DNA of 57,917 nucleotides. It comes from an uncultured Eubacteriales bacterium. GTDB taxonomy: Bacteria; Bacillota; Clostridia; Peptostreptococcales; Anaerovoracaceae. The stretch spans positions 1 through 57,917 of the forward strand of contig CADCHO010000013.1 in NCBI GenBank assembly GCA_902801255.1, written 5' to 3'. Shown here piece after piece: positions 10,302 to 17,577 of the stretch (positions are counted from its first letter, which is position 1; each line of letters starts with the position of its first letter). Made by a program: the position numbers and the translations under genes. Below the pieces are notes generated by a model. It searched no databases. It had not been told where the DNA came from and saw only the letters and a list, made by a program, of their open reading frames with translations.

Positions 10302-10383
10302 AAAAAAGCCGTCTGCTCGCTTAACTAGACGGCCCCAAAATTATTTTTGGTTGAGTTAGTTGCTGACGAGCAACGCTCTTCCT
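10302..10383 (-). ncRNA. candidate small structured RNA with own promoter and terminator
   Basis: An orphan unit in a 379-nt intergenic gap. A strong promoter (10390-10418) would start RNA near 10383. The roughly 82-nt product has three successive hairpins: GTTGCT/AGCAAC (10359-10374), CCAAAA/TTTTGG (10335-10350), and GCCGTCT/AGACGGC (10308-10333) followed by six U (10302-10307), a standard intrinsic terminator. No ORF with a ribosome site lies inside. The terminator loop contains GCGAGC, complementary to GCTCG of the first hairpin, so alternative pairing is possible. The ABC operon upstream has its own terminator (10433-10468), so this is not simply its 3' end. I do not recognise the family. 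Confidence 0.55.
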
Positions 10384-10389
10384 GACCAA

Positions 10390-10418
10390 ATTATAAGCGG
10401 CATTAGCTGCTATCGCAA
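10390..10418 (-). promoter_or_regulatory. promoter of the candidate small RNA
   Basis: TTGCGA (10413-10418) and a perfect TATAAT (10390-10395) on the minus strand are separated by 17 nt. No start codon with a ribosome site follows; the next feature is a hairpin series ending in a terminator. Confidence 0.6.
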
Positions 10419-10432
10419 GTGCATTTTATAGC

Positions 10433-10468
10433 CAAAACAAAAGGTGCCATCGTTGCCAATGACACCTT
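10433..10468 (-). terminator. terminator of the GntR/ABC operon
   Basis: Minus strand: AAGGTGTCATTG pairs with CGATGGCACCTT around a GCAA loop (two G-U pairs), followed by TTGTTTT. It lies 40 nt after the permease stop. Confidence 0.8.
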
Positions 10469-10508
10469 CGCGCGTACTGTTTATCGTGTCGTTAATCCCT
10501 ATTGACAC

Positions 10509-11285
10509 TTACGCCAGATTAAGTCTCTTTTCCATAAGGTACTTGCAGATGAAGAAGTAGATCACCGAGAAGATCACCGCCATAATGAAGCCCGGTATGA
10601 ACACTCTGTTGAAGTTCACGAATCCGTCTGCGCTGTACTCCAGATTGATGAACAGCGGGAGCATTATTCTTCCGACTGATGATTCGAAGATCATGATCAG
10701 TATGTATGCTCCAATCGATGCGAGTGTCGTGCGGTTCGGCACCTGATGTCCGATCGTAATCGCTGCGTAGATCTGCATGATGGTCTTTACAATGCCTGTG
10801 ATCCCCAGGAGCAACACTTCGATTACATACAGGCCGAAGTGCTTCGGCAGGTCGATCTCGTAGAATCCCCGGATCAGTTCCCTGAGGCTTATGAATTCTC
10901 CCGAAACGATGAGAGCTCCGATTCCGATCAGAATTCCCGTGAGCATCGCGACCAGTATAGTCACGAAGATCCACAGTGTTGCGGAGATCGCTTTGTTGCC
11001 GATGTGTTCTGCAACGCTCACAGGCAGCACGTGGTTGAAGTATGCCTCGTCACCCAGCAGGCTGTTGCTGAATCTCTGGACTATCAGGATTATGGTCATC
11101 ACCAGGATGGTCGTCGCTATTGCCGTGTAGAGCAGCGCGGATATCACTACCATGAATTCGTTTTTCGAATCTGCGGACTGTGTCGTCAGTCCCAGCAGCA
11201 ATGCCGTTGCAGCCCAGGCTGCGTAAAGCGGCAGCAGCTTGCGTCCCATTGCCGGGATCTCGTATTTAAGAAGTTTACCTAACAT
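10509..11285 (-). CDS. ABC transporter membrane subunit (YtrC/D-like)
   Basis: A 258-residue integral membrane protein with about six hydrophobic segments (roughly residues 15-33, 45-68, 95-125, 150-185, 188-215 and 228-250) and short loops. It is the membrane partner of the ATPase encoded just upstream; its ATG at 11285 overlaps the ATPase stop (11279), implying translational coupling. The GntR-ATPase-permease arrangement matches YtrA-type operons, which respond to wall-active antibiotics or envelope stress in Bacillus relatives. The substrate cannot be read from the sequence. Confidence 0.85.
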   Translation of the reverse strand: MLGKLLKYEIPAMGRKLLPLYAAWAATALLLGLTTQSADSKNEFMVVISALLYTAIATTILVMTIILIVQRFSNSLLGDEAYFNHVLPVSVAEHIGNKAISATLWIFVTILVAMLTGILIGIGALIVSGEFISLRELIRGFYEIDLPKHFGLYVIEVLLLGITGIVKTIMQIYAAITIGHQVPNRTTLASIGAYILIMIFESSVGRIMLPLFINLEYSADGFVNFNRVFIPGFIMAVIFSVIYFFICKYLMEKRLNLA

Positions 11286-11974
11286 TTGAACACCTCCCTG
11301 AAGAGCTTGTCTACGCTTTCGCCCTTCTCTTCGCGGATCTCGTCCGCCGCCTTGTGCAGGACCACTCTGCCTTCCTTGATGAAGACTACGTCATCGAGCA
11401 CTGACTCAACATCTGCGATCAGGTGCGTCGAGATAAGCACGACCGCGTTCTCGTTGTAATTCGAGATGATAGTGCGGAGAATGTAGTCTCTCGTTGCCGG
11501 GTCGACTCCGCCGATAGGCTCATCGAGAAGATAGACCTCGGCCTGTCTTGCCATTACCAGGCAGAGCTGCAGTTTCTCTTTTGTGCCCTTCGACATCTTC
11601 TTCATGGTCTGCTTGCGGTTGATGCCGAGGTCGTCCACCATGGCTTCCGCTTTCATGCGGTCGAAGTCTTCGAAGAAGTCTTCGTAGATGTCCATGAGCT
11701 GCGATGCTGTCATGTAGTCAGGCAGCGCGTTTCTGTCAGGCAGGTACGCCACCACTTTCTTTGTTTCGACGCCCGGCGCGCTGCCGTTTATTGTCACGCT
11801 GCCCGATGTCGGCTGAAGCAGTCCGTTGAGTATTTTTATAAGCGTCGTCTTACCGCTTCCGTTCGGTCCGAGCAGTCCCACGATCTGTCCCTGCTCCAGC
11901 GAGACAGTGACATCGTCAAGAGCCGTAAGATCGCCGAAGGTCTTTGTAAGATTGTTGATCTCTATTCTTGCCAT
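11279..11974 (-). CDS. ABC transporter ATP-binding protein (YtrB-like)
   Basis: A 231-residue cytoplasmic nucleotide-binding subunit. Walker A GPNGSGKTT is at about 35-43, the signature region is degenerate (MSKGTKEKLQLCLVMA in place of LSGGQ), Walker B with switch is VYLLDEPIGGVDP, and the H-loop His is in ISTH. SKGT/SKGM signatures are typical of the YtrB/CcmA-type exporters. It sits between the GntR regulator (16 nt gap) and the permease (7 nt overlap), forming one operon. Confidence 0.92.
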   Translation of the reverse strand: MARIEINNLTKTFGDLTALDDVTVSLEQGQIVGLLGPNGSGKTTLIKILNGLLQPTSGSVTINGSAPGVETKKVVAYLPDRNALPDYMTASQLMDIYEDFFEDFDRMKAEAMVDDLGINRKQTMKKMSKGTKEKLQLCLVMARQAEVYLLDEPIGGVDPATRDYILRTIISNYNENAVVLISTHLIADVESVLDDVVFIKEGRVVLHKAADEIREEKGESVDKLFREVFKC

Positions 11975-11989
11975 CTCTCTGCCTCCTTT

Positions 11990-12358
11990 CTACTTTATGC
12001 CTTCCATCCATTTGTTTACAGATGCCTTGATTGCCTTGTCGTCCATTCCTATCTTGCGAAGCTTCTCTGTGAGTTCTTCGAAGTATTTCTTCGCAAGTTC
12101 CTCGTGCAGATCTTTAAGCACAGCCTCCTCCTTTGTAACAAATCTCCCGCTTGTACGCTCTGAATAGACAAGTCCCCTGCGTTCCAGCTCGGCAAGAGCT
12201 CTCTGCATGGTGTTCGGATTGACTCCGGCATCCAGCGCCAGATCTCTCACCGACGGCAATTTGTCGCCGGGTGCATACGCGCTGCTGGCGATACGCATGG
12301 TCATCTCATCTATTATCTGAGTGTAGATAGGGATTCCATCTTTAAAATTCCATTCCAT
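11990..12358 (-). CDS. GntR-family regulator, YtrA subfamily
   Basis: A 122-residue short GntR protein. The N-terminal winged helix (residues 5-75) shows the typical IPIYTQI, PGDKLPSVRDLA, NPNTMQRALAELE and GLVYSE blocks. The C-terminal part is only a short helical tail (about 80-120), as in the YtrA subfamily, which has no large effector domain. It is first in the operon and probably represses it by binding the 38-bp palindrome at 12498-12535 in its own leader or promoter. Confidence 0.92.
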   Translation of the reverse strand: MEWNFKDGIPIYTQIIDEMTMRIASSAYAPGDKLPSVRDLALDAGVNPNTMQRALAELERRGLVYSERTSGRFVTKEEAVLKDLHEELAKKYFEELTEKLRKIGMDDKAIKASVNKWMEGIK

Positions 12359-12497
12359 TGTTTCGTCCCTTTTCTTTCTGCCCGGATCGCTTTCGATATT
12401 CCGAGTGCTCCGGGCCTTCTCCAGCTTCAGCGCAACGGCCGATCGCGCTGACTTTATGAAAAACGATATCGATTTATATGCTGATTCGATGTCTATT

Positions 12498-12535
12498 TTG
12501 TATTACTGTATTAACTACTTAGTACAATAATACAA
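12498..12535. promoter_or_regulatory. 38-bp palindromic operator of the GntR/ABC operon
   Basis: TTGTATTA (12498-12505) and TAATACAA (12528-12535) flank a second inverted pair, TGTATTAA...TTAGTACA, around a CTAC centre. The site lies about 140 nt upstream of the GntR start and overlaps weak minus-strand promoter hexamers. Double-arm palindromes containing TGTA/TACA are typical of YtrA-type regulators. Confidence 0.65.
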
Positions 12536-12540
12536 GACGC

Positions 12541-13080
12541 GTTCCCTGTCAACACCTTTTTGAAAATTAACAGCCTGTAAGATGAACTCTCTTTCTTATT
12601 AATAAACATAGTCACAAGTTCCCGGGCCGATCCAAATATTTAACCTACCTATTCCTCACCCATAATAGTCTGCCTTTGGTATGAACAGGATTTGTATAGT
12701 ATTCATTCATACGATTGGTCTCATCTTTGCAGCAAACAACAGGGAATGCCCAAGAATATGGTGCTTAATATTTATTTTCAGTTTCGCAATAACCACACTT
12801 GTTCGCTTCAAGACTCCTGGTTGCATGGGATCTAACTGAATCAGAGCTTTAACAGCAACATCTCCTGCGATTTCCATAAGAGATTACTCATAAGAATGAA
12901 TAACCTTGCAAAATCACCTTCTTTCGACTGCTTTGCAAGAACGGGTACAAAAGATACTTGGTACTCATAAACGTTAAAATAATAGTTGATAACCATTTTT
13001 CTGGTCTTTCCTCTGCTATATTGGAAAGGAACTACCAATGACATTTAGCTAATTCTGTTTGAAAGAGTGTCACACAGGCA
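12541..13080. other. gene-poor AT-rich stretch with a likely decayed coding remnant (minus strand)
   Basis: I find no intact gene here. On the minus strand, 12833-12645 reads SLEANKCGYCETENKY, then a stop codon (12765-12767), then in the same frame APYSWAFPVVCCKDE, NRMNEYYTNPVHTKGRLLW and a final stop at 12645. The Cys pairs and composition look protein-like. A 67-codon ORF (13044-12841) precedes it in another frame without a ribosome site. This may be a dead, frameshifted gene; the family is not recognised. Confidence 0.35.
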
Positions 13081-13106
13081 GCATCAGATTATGCGGCCAT
13101 CAAACA

Positions 13107-13257
13107 GACTGTTGAGTTATGGATAACCGGCATGGCGCCATGCATAAGTATGTGGACAGCATATTGACAAGCATGTTGCCAACATTCTGCCCACACACTT
13201 ACGCACAGCACCATTTCACACAACTCTTATGTCCGGTTATCCACAGCCTCAACAGTC
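13107..13257. repeat. 151-bp imperfect palindrome (long hairpin), possible MITE or structured RNA
   Basis: Outer arms at 13107-13130 and 13233-13257 both give GACTGTTGAG and TGGATAACCGG. Inner arms at 13141-13159 and 13187-13205 give TGCrTAAGTrTGTGGrCAG (r = a or g), and 13161-13170 pairs with 13176-13185 around a 5-nt loop GCATG. The outer arms contain TTATCCACA (13237-13245, a DnaA-box match) and a one-mismatch copy on the other strand (13118-13126). Most arm differences are A/G changes that become G-U pairs in a minus-strand RNA. No clear target-site duplication is seen. Confidence 0.7.
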
Positions 13258-13368
13258 CCTACTGCTACTAGCCAGCCTATTCGATCCAATTCTTTAGGTG
13301 TGGTAACATAAAAAAATGCTATCGCCGGAAAATAGTGATTCTATTGTATGAATACGGCCGTTTTTCGT

Positions 13369-13397
13369 TTGCTGATTTGTTTTGTTGCTTGTAAAAT
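13369..13397 (+). promoter_or_regulatory. predicted promoter of the PD-(D/E)XK-like gene
   Basis: TTGCTG (13369-13374) and TAAAAT (13392-13397) lie 17 nt apart, about 36 nt before the ATG at 13433. Confidence 0.5.
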
Positions 13398-13432
13398 CAA
13401 GTACCTTGATAAAACAGGCAGGAGACAAGTAT

Positions 13433-14278
13433 ATGAACGCAGAACTAAAACACAGGCTCAATAACGAAATACTTGTTCTTGAGAATGTCAGGAAAGAGTA
13501 TGCATCACGTCTGGAGCATCTTGAAGATTGTAAGGGAGCTTTTCTTCTCCGTAAGAATCATGGGCATGGTAGATACTATTTTTTTATTAAGCGTCGTGGT
13601 TCAAAAGCATATAAGTATATAGGGAATTCTGATAAGCGTGAGGTTAAGATGGTTCGTGAAGCACGATTTCTTGAAGAGGCTATCAGGCGTATCGACCGGG
13701 ACCTCGGATTTATGAAAGCTCTAGCAGATGGTTTTCTTCCTTTTGATCCGAGTCATGTCAGCGAGAGTTTGCCGGAAACATATCGATGCGAAGTGCCGCC
13801 TGTGTCAGAGCTTTATCAGCGCGAGGGGATAAAATGGAAATCTGCTCAGCTGGAGTATCAGAAAAGATTTCCGGAGAATTATCCGGAGCGAAAAACGCAA
13901 AGGACATCTGATGGGGTGATGGTAAAATCAATCAGCGAGGTAGTTTTATACGAAATGTTCAAGTCAGCTGGATTGGTTCAGGTATATGAGCTGCCATTTC
14001 CTCCGAAGGATTATGGACCAACGATTTATCCGGATTTTACCATCTTGTCACCTATTGACATGAAGACAAATATCATAGTCGAATATGTGGGCCGTATGGA
14101 TCTGACGGATTATGGCGAGAAGTTTGCTAAACGAGTAAAACGGTACATGGACAGCGGGTATCAGCCAGGCGTCAACTTGTTCTTCATATTTGGTGATAAG
14201 AAAGGTAATATTGATTCCACACAGGTCACTAAGGTGATTGCGGATATTTGGGGGCTTCGGAATGTGGAAACAGCGTAA
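13433..14278 (+). CDS. PD-(D/E)XK nuclease-like protein of unknown role
   Basis: The ATG at 13433 has GGAG 9 nt upstream; an upstream in-frame TTG at 13382 has no ribosome site and was rejected. The protein has 281 residues. The N-terminal half is charged and helical. The C-terminal half has the order of a PD-(D/E)XK fold: a helix with KSISEVVLYEMFK, then TIYPDFTIL (Asp), then a strand with NIIVEYVGRMD (Glu) and a helix FAKRVKRYMDSGY. The family usually has the motif EHFG-x-MDD at this place; here it is EYVGRMD, so activity is plausible but not certain. It stands alone beside the long hairpin and a decayed region, flanked by genes on the other strand, which suggests an accessory or defence-type gene. 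Role unknown. Confidence 0.7.
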   Translation: MNAELKHRLNNEILVLENVRKEYASRLEHLEDCKGAFLLRKNHGHGRYYFFIKRRGSKAYKYIGNSDKREVKMVREARFLEEAIRRIDRDLGFMKALADGFLPFDPSHVSESLPETYRCEVPPVSELYQREGIKWKSAQLEYQKRFPENYPERKTQRTSDGVMVKSISEVVLYEMFKSAGLVQVYELPFPPKDYGPTIYPDFTILSPIDMKTNIIVEYVGRMDLTDYGEKFAKRVKRYMDSGYQPGVNLFFIFGDKKGNIDSTQVTKVIADIWGLRNVETA

Positions 14279-14284
14279 TTCGAA

Positions 14285-14311
14285 AAAGGACAGCCATGAT
14301 GGCTGTCCTTT
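14285..14311. terminator. bidirectional terminator between convergent units
   Basis: AAAGGACAGCCAT (14285-14297) and ATGGCTGTCCTTT (14299-14311) form a perfect stem, followed by TCTCTATCTTT on the plus strand and by a T-run on the minus strand. It serves the nuclease-like gene (+) and the adh unit (-). Confidence 0.85.
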
Positions 14312-14386
14312 CTCTATCTTTCGTAATTCCGGTGGGAACGTTGTTTCAGATGTGACTCTTTAAGGATGGCGCTTGTGGCTCCGGTC

Positions 14387-14548
14387 TCAGAGTTCATCGT
14401 CCTTTCTGACCAGACAATAAATTCCTATCATAAGCCAGCATACCGCTGCAACCAGATATCCCCAACTGTGTCTTCCGAGGAATACCAGGAAGCATACTAT
14501 AAATGCTATGAAGTAAAATGCCGCCAATGTTTTATTGCTTTGAAACAT
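14387..14548 (-). CDS. small single-pass membrane protein (53 aa)
   Basis: The ATG at 14548 is preceded by a perfect AGGAGG with 8 nt spacing, and the frame ends in TGA at 14387. The product starts MFQSNKTLAAFYFIAF and is hydrophobic over most of its length (about residues 8-24 and 28-45, possibly two spans), ending in a charged RKDDEL tail. It lies 36 nt after the alcohol dehydrogenase stop and before a terminator, so it is the last gene of that unit. Small hydrophobic proteins of this kind are common and mostly uncharacterised. The ribosome site is the strongest evidence that it is real. Confidence 0.75.
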   Translation of the reverse strand: MFQSNKTLAAFYFIAFIVCFLVFLGRHSWGYLVAAVCWLMIGIYCLVRKDDEL

Positions 14549-14584
14549 GTATCATACCTCCTGCATGAGTTTATGCCCGGGCAT

Positions 14585-15760
14585 CTACTTCAGCCCTGAT
14601 GCCATCATGTAGATGTTGAAGATGTCTTCGGTGTCGAGAACTTTGAAGTTGCCGATCTTGCGGGCGTTCTGGAATGTGACTCCCAGTGCTGCTGTGCGGC
14701 ATGCCGCTTCGTCGAAGTTGAGGCCAAGACCTTTGATGTCTATCGGCATGTCGATTGAGCGGAAGAACTCTTCAAATTTTTCGATCGTCCTGACCGGATC
14801 GCTCTCGCCGAATACTCCCTCACCGAGCTTGACGAATCTGGAAGGATCGACCTCGAGCACGTATCTTGCCCATGATCCCCAAATAGCCGCGAGGCCTGCG
14901 CCGTGCGCTACGTCGTATTCTGCGGAGAGCTCGTGTTCTATCTGGTGGCATGCCCAATCGCCCTTGTTAGAGTTGCCTGCTGCCATGAGTCCATTGTGCG
15001 AGAGTGAGCCGCACCACATCAGATTTGCTCTTGCGTCATAATCTTCAGGATTCTCCAGCGCGACCGGAGCCCACTTCATTACTTCCTTGAGGAGCGTGAA
15101 CGAGAGCTGGTCTGTGAAATCGAGGGCGTATCCCTGATGGAAGTATCTCTCAAGCGTGTGCATCATGATGTCTGTAGCGCCGCATGATGTCTGGTATTTC
15201 GATACCGTCGCGGTCAGCATCGGATCGAGCATCGCAAACTTTACTCTTCCGAAGTCAGTGTTGACGCCTCTCTTGTATGTAGGCTCGGTCTCATCGTTGG
15301 TGATGACTGACGAATCGCTCATCTCAGAGCCGGTTGCCGAAAGTGTCAGCACGCAGCCGACCGGTGCAGTGCCTTCCACTTTGCGCTTGCCGCAGTAGAA
15401 GTCCCAGACATCTCCGCCGCCGTAAACTCCGTAGCCGATTGCCTTGGCGCTGTCGAGAACAGATCCGCCGCCGACTGCCAGTATGAAATCGCAGCCTTCG
15501 CTCTCATAGAGTTTGATGCCCTTGCGTACCAGCGAGACTCTCGGATTCGGAACGACTCCGCCGAGTTCAACATATTCAATGCCTGCATCTTTGAGTTTTT
15601 CCTCAACATCATCCAGCAGGCCGGTTCTTCTGACCGAACCGCTTCCGAAGTGCACGAGCACCTTGATCGCTCCGTAACTTTTCAGAACTTCGCCGACCTG
15701 GTCCTCGGCGCCAACACCGAAATACACATGAGTCGGTGTGAAGTATTCCATAATAGCCAT
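14585..15760 (-). CDS. iron-containing alcohol dehydrogenase (butanol dehydrogenase type)
   Basis: I start it at the ATG at 15760 (MAIMEYFTP), which has AAGGAG upstream; the 11 extra in-frame codons have no support. The 391-residue cytosolic enzyme interconverts aldehydes and alcohols with NAD(P)H. Visible: GGGSVLDSAKA nucleotide-binding region, TLSATGSEMSDSSVI, Asp/His metal ligands in the CGATDIMMHTLE region, HQIEHELSAEYDVAHGAGL. This matches the BdhA/YqhD-like branch of the family. In fermenters it disposes of reducing equivalents. It lies 13 nt after the GH13 gene and 36 nt before a tiny membrane ORF, so likely one operon. Confidence 0.93.
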   Translation of the reverse strand: MAIMEYFTPTHVYFGVGAEDQVGEVLKSYGAIKVLVHFGSGSVRRTGLLDDVEEKLKDAGIEYVELGGVVPNPRVSLVRKGIKLYESEGCDFILAVGGGSVLDSAKAIGYGVYGGGDVWDFYCGKRKVEGTAPVGCVLTLSATGSEMSDSSVITNDETEPTYKRGVNTDFGRVKFAMLDPMLTATVSKYQTSCGATDIMMHTLERYFHQGYALDFTDQLSFTLLKEVMKWAPVALENPEDYDARANLMWCGSLSHNGLMAAGNSNKGDWACHQIEHELSAEYDVAHGAGLAAIWGSWARYVLEVDPSRFVKLGEGVFGESDPVRTIEKFEEFFRSIDMPIDIKGLGLNFDEAACRTAALGVTFQNARKIGNFKVLDTEDIFNIYMMASGLK

Positions 15761-15773
15761 AATGAATCTCCTT

Positions 15774-17525
15774 TTATTTCTTATTTTCCTCAAACAGGAT
15801 AGCCTCGTAAGGCTTCATGTGCATTATCTCCTCGACCTCGGCGTCCGTGCGGTCGCGATTGGTCAGGCGGATCGTGAGTTCGTCGAGCTCAAAGTCGCCC
15901 GGCATTATGAAGTCTGCGCGCACACCCGAGAAGTTGCCGACGATGAGGAAACGCTTGCCCTCATAGCACCGGCTGTACGAAATGATCTGCCTGTCATCAG
16001 GATAGTACTCGATCGTGCTTCCGTAGATCAGCGTCTTCTCGGACTTTCTGAGCGCGAGCAGCTTCTGGTAGAAGCGGTAGATGGATTTGCCCGGATCGAA
16101 TGCCGGGTTTGCCGGGTTCGTCACTGCAGTGCTGCTCGCGGCAAGGTCAGTCTCCACATTTATCTTCTTGTATTCAGGGTTCATGCACTGCCATGGTTTT
16201 GCGCCTGCGTTGAATCCCGCGTTGTATGAGGAGTCCCATTGCATCGGAGTCCTGGCATTGTCTCTGGCAGCACCCCTCATCATTCTGAACGCCAGGCGGT
16301 CCGGTATATGCAGATCCTCCGCCATTTCGAAAATGAAGTGCGTCACCGGATCCATCATCTGCTCGGCTTTCCTGAACTTTGTGTTGGTCATGCCGATCTC
16401 TTCACCCTGATAGATGAACGGTGTGCCCCATCCCAGGAATGTGATCATCGCAAGGAACGTGGCTGCCTCGTATCTGTACCTCTTTGTGTTGATGCCGAAT
16501 CTGCTGACGCTCCTCGCCTGGTCGTGATTCTCAAGAACGAGGGTGTTCCAGCCGCTCCCGTAATTTCTCAGCTGCGGATCTATCAGGCCGCGCTTGAACT
16601 GTCTGAGGTTGAACGGCTTCGGTATCATCTTGAGGCCGAACGCGTTGTCTGATGTGAGATGCTCGAAATCGAAAATGGTGTCGAGCTCGCCGTTTTCTTC
16701 GTTTATGTACCTGAGCGCGTGCTCTTCATCAGGCACGTAGGACTCGCCGACTGTGAATGTGTCATAAAGCGAGAGTGCCTTGTCGTTCAGCTCCTTCAGG
16801 AATTCATGCATGCGCGGTCCGTCAACATAATACTGAACGCCCTTCTGGAAGTGCAGCCGGTTCTTGTCGTCCTGGAACGGATACACTTTCGAGATCATGT
16901 TGAACACATCGAACCTGAAGCCGTCGACTCCCTTTTCGAGCCAGAACCGCAGCACACTTGCCATCTCCTCCCTGACCTTAGGATTCTCCCAGTTGAGATC
17001 CGGCTGCTCAGGAGCAAACAGGTGCAGGTAGTATTCGTTGGTGCCAAGTATCGGCTCCCAGGCCGGACCGGTGAACGAGGATGTCCAGTTGGTCGGCGGA
17101 ATGAGCTCGCCGTCTTTATCCTTCCTGCCCTCGCGGATTATATAGTAGTCACGGTACGGCGAGTTCTTGTCGGCCAGCGCGGCCTTGAACCACGCGTGCT
17201 GATTGCTCGTATGATTGAACACCGCATCCATTATCACCCTGAGGCCGCGCCTGTGGCATTCCGCCACGAGCCTTTCGAAGTCCTCCATGGTGCCGAATGC
17301 AGGGTGGATCGACTTGTAGTCGGCGATATCGTAGCCGTAATCCTTCCACGGTGAATCGTAGAGCGGCGAGAACCAGATGGCAGTTGCGCCAAGGTCCTTT
17401 ATGTAGTCCAGCTTCGAGATGATGCCGGGTATGTCGCCTATACCATCATTGTTCGAATCCATGAAGCTTAGCGGATAGATCTGGTAAACTACAGCTTCTT
17501 TATACCAATGGGTTTTTTCCGCCAT
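15774..17525 (-). CDS. alpha-glucosidase, GH13 (oligo-1,6-glucosidase type)
   Basis: A 583-residue cytosolic enzyme (no signal peptide) that hydrolyses alpha-glucosides such as isomaltose or short malto-oligosaccharides. GH13 regions are intact: DAVFNHTS (100-107), GFRFDVFN with nucleophile Asp206, VGES with acid/base Glu261, and ENHDQAR with Asp335. The (beta/alpha)8 barrel spans about 1-480 and a beta-sandwich domain follows. Trehalose-6-phosphate hydrolase is a close relative and cannot be excluded; no PTS gene is nearby to favour it. Transcribed with the alcohol dehydrogenase gene 13 nt downstream. Confidence 0.92.
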   Translation of the reverse strand: MAEKTHWYKEAVVYQIYPLSFMDSNNDGIGDIPGIISKLDYIKDLGATAIWFSPLYDSPWKDYGYDIADYKSIHPAFGTMEDFERLVAECHRRGLRVIMDAVFNHTSNQHAWFKAALADKNSPYRDYYIIREGRKDKDGELIPPTNWTSSFTGPAWEPILGTNEYYLHLFAPEQPDLNWENPKVREEMASVLRFWLEKGVDGFRFDVFNMISKVYPFQDDKNRLHFQKGVQYYVDGPRMHEFLKELNDKALSLYDTFTVGESYVPDEEHALRYINEENGELDTIFDFEHLTSDNAFGLKMIPKPFNLRQFKRGLIDPQLRNYGSGWNTLVLENHDQARSVSRFGINTKRYRYEAATFLAMITFLGWGTPFIYQGEEIGMTNTKFRKAEQMMDPVTHFIFEMAEDLHIPDRLAFRMMRGAARDNARTPMQWDSSYNAGFNAGAKPWQCMNPEYKKINVETDLAASSTAVTNPANPAFDPGKSIYRFYQKLLALRKSEKTLIYGSTIEYYPDDRQIISYSRCYEGKRFLIVGNFSGVRADFIMPGDFELDELTIRLTNRDRTDAEVEEIMHMKPYEAILFEENKK

Positions 17526-17552
17526 CTGTAATTCCTTTCTTTAAAATATACA

Positions 17553-17570
17553 ATAGCGTCGCGCGACGCC
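17553..17570 (-). terminator. weak terminator-like palindrome after the pyrophosphatase gene
   Basis: GCGTCGCGCGACGC (17556-17569) can fold with a short loop and is followed on the minus strand by the T-rich stretch TATTGTATATTTT, 8 nt after the stop of the upstream gene. Confidence 0.45.
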
Positions 17571-17577
17571 TTTAGTT

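Noticed and set aside
12841-13044. 67-codon minus-strand ORF
   Set aside because: No ribosome site; overlapping frames here look equally protein-like and are broken, so it is treated as part of a decayed stretch.
13107-13257. Replication origin because of TTATCCACA boxes
   Set aside because: Only two boxes, both inside the arms of one palindrome, with no dnaA/dnaN nearby; the box is more simply part of the repeated arm.
17450-17460. GTTCGAATCC string suggesting a tRNA T-arm
   Set aside because: It lies inside the GH13 coding frame and no cloverleaf can be drawn around it.
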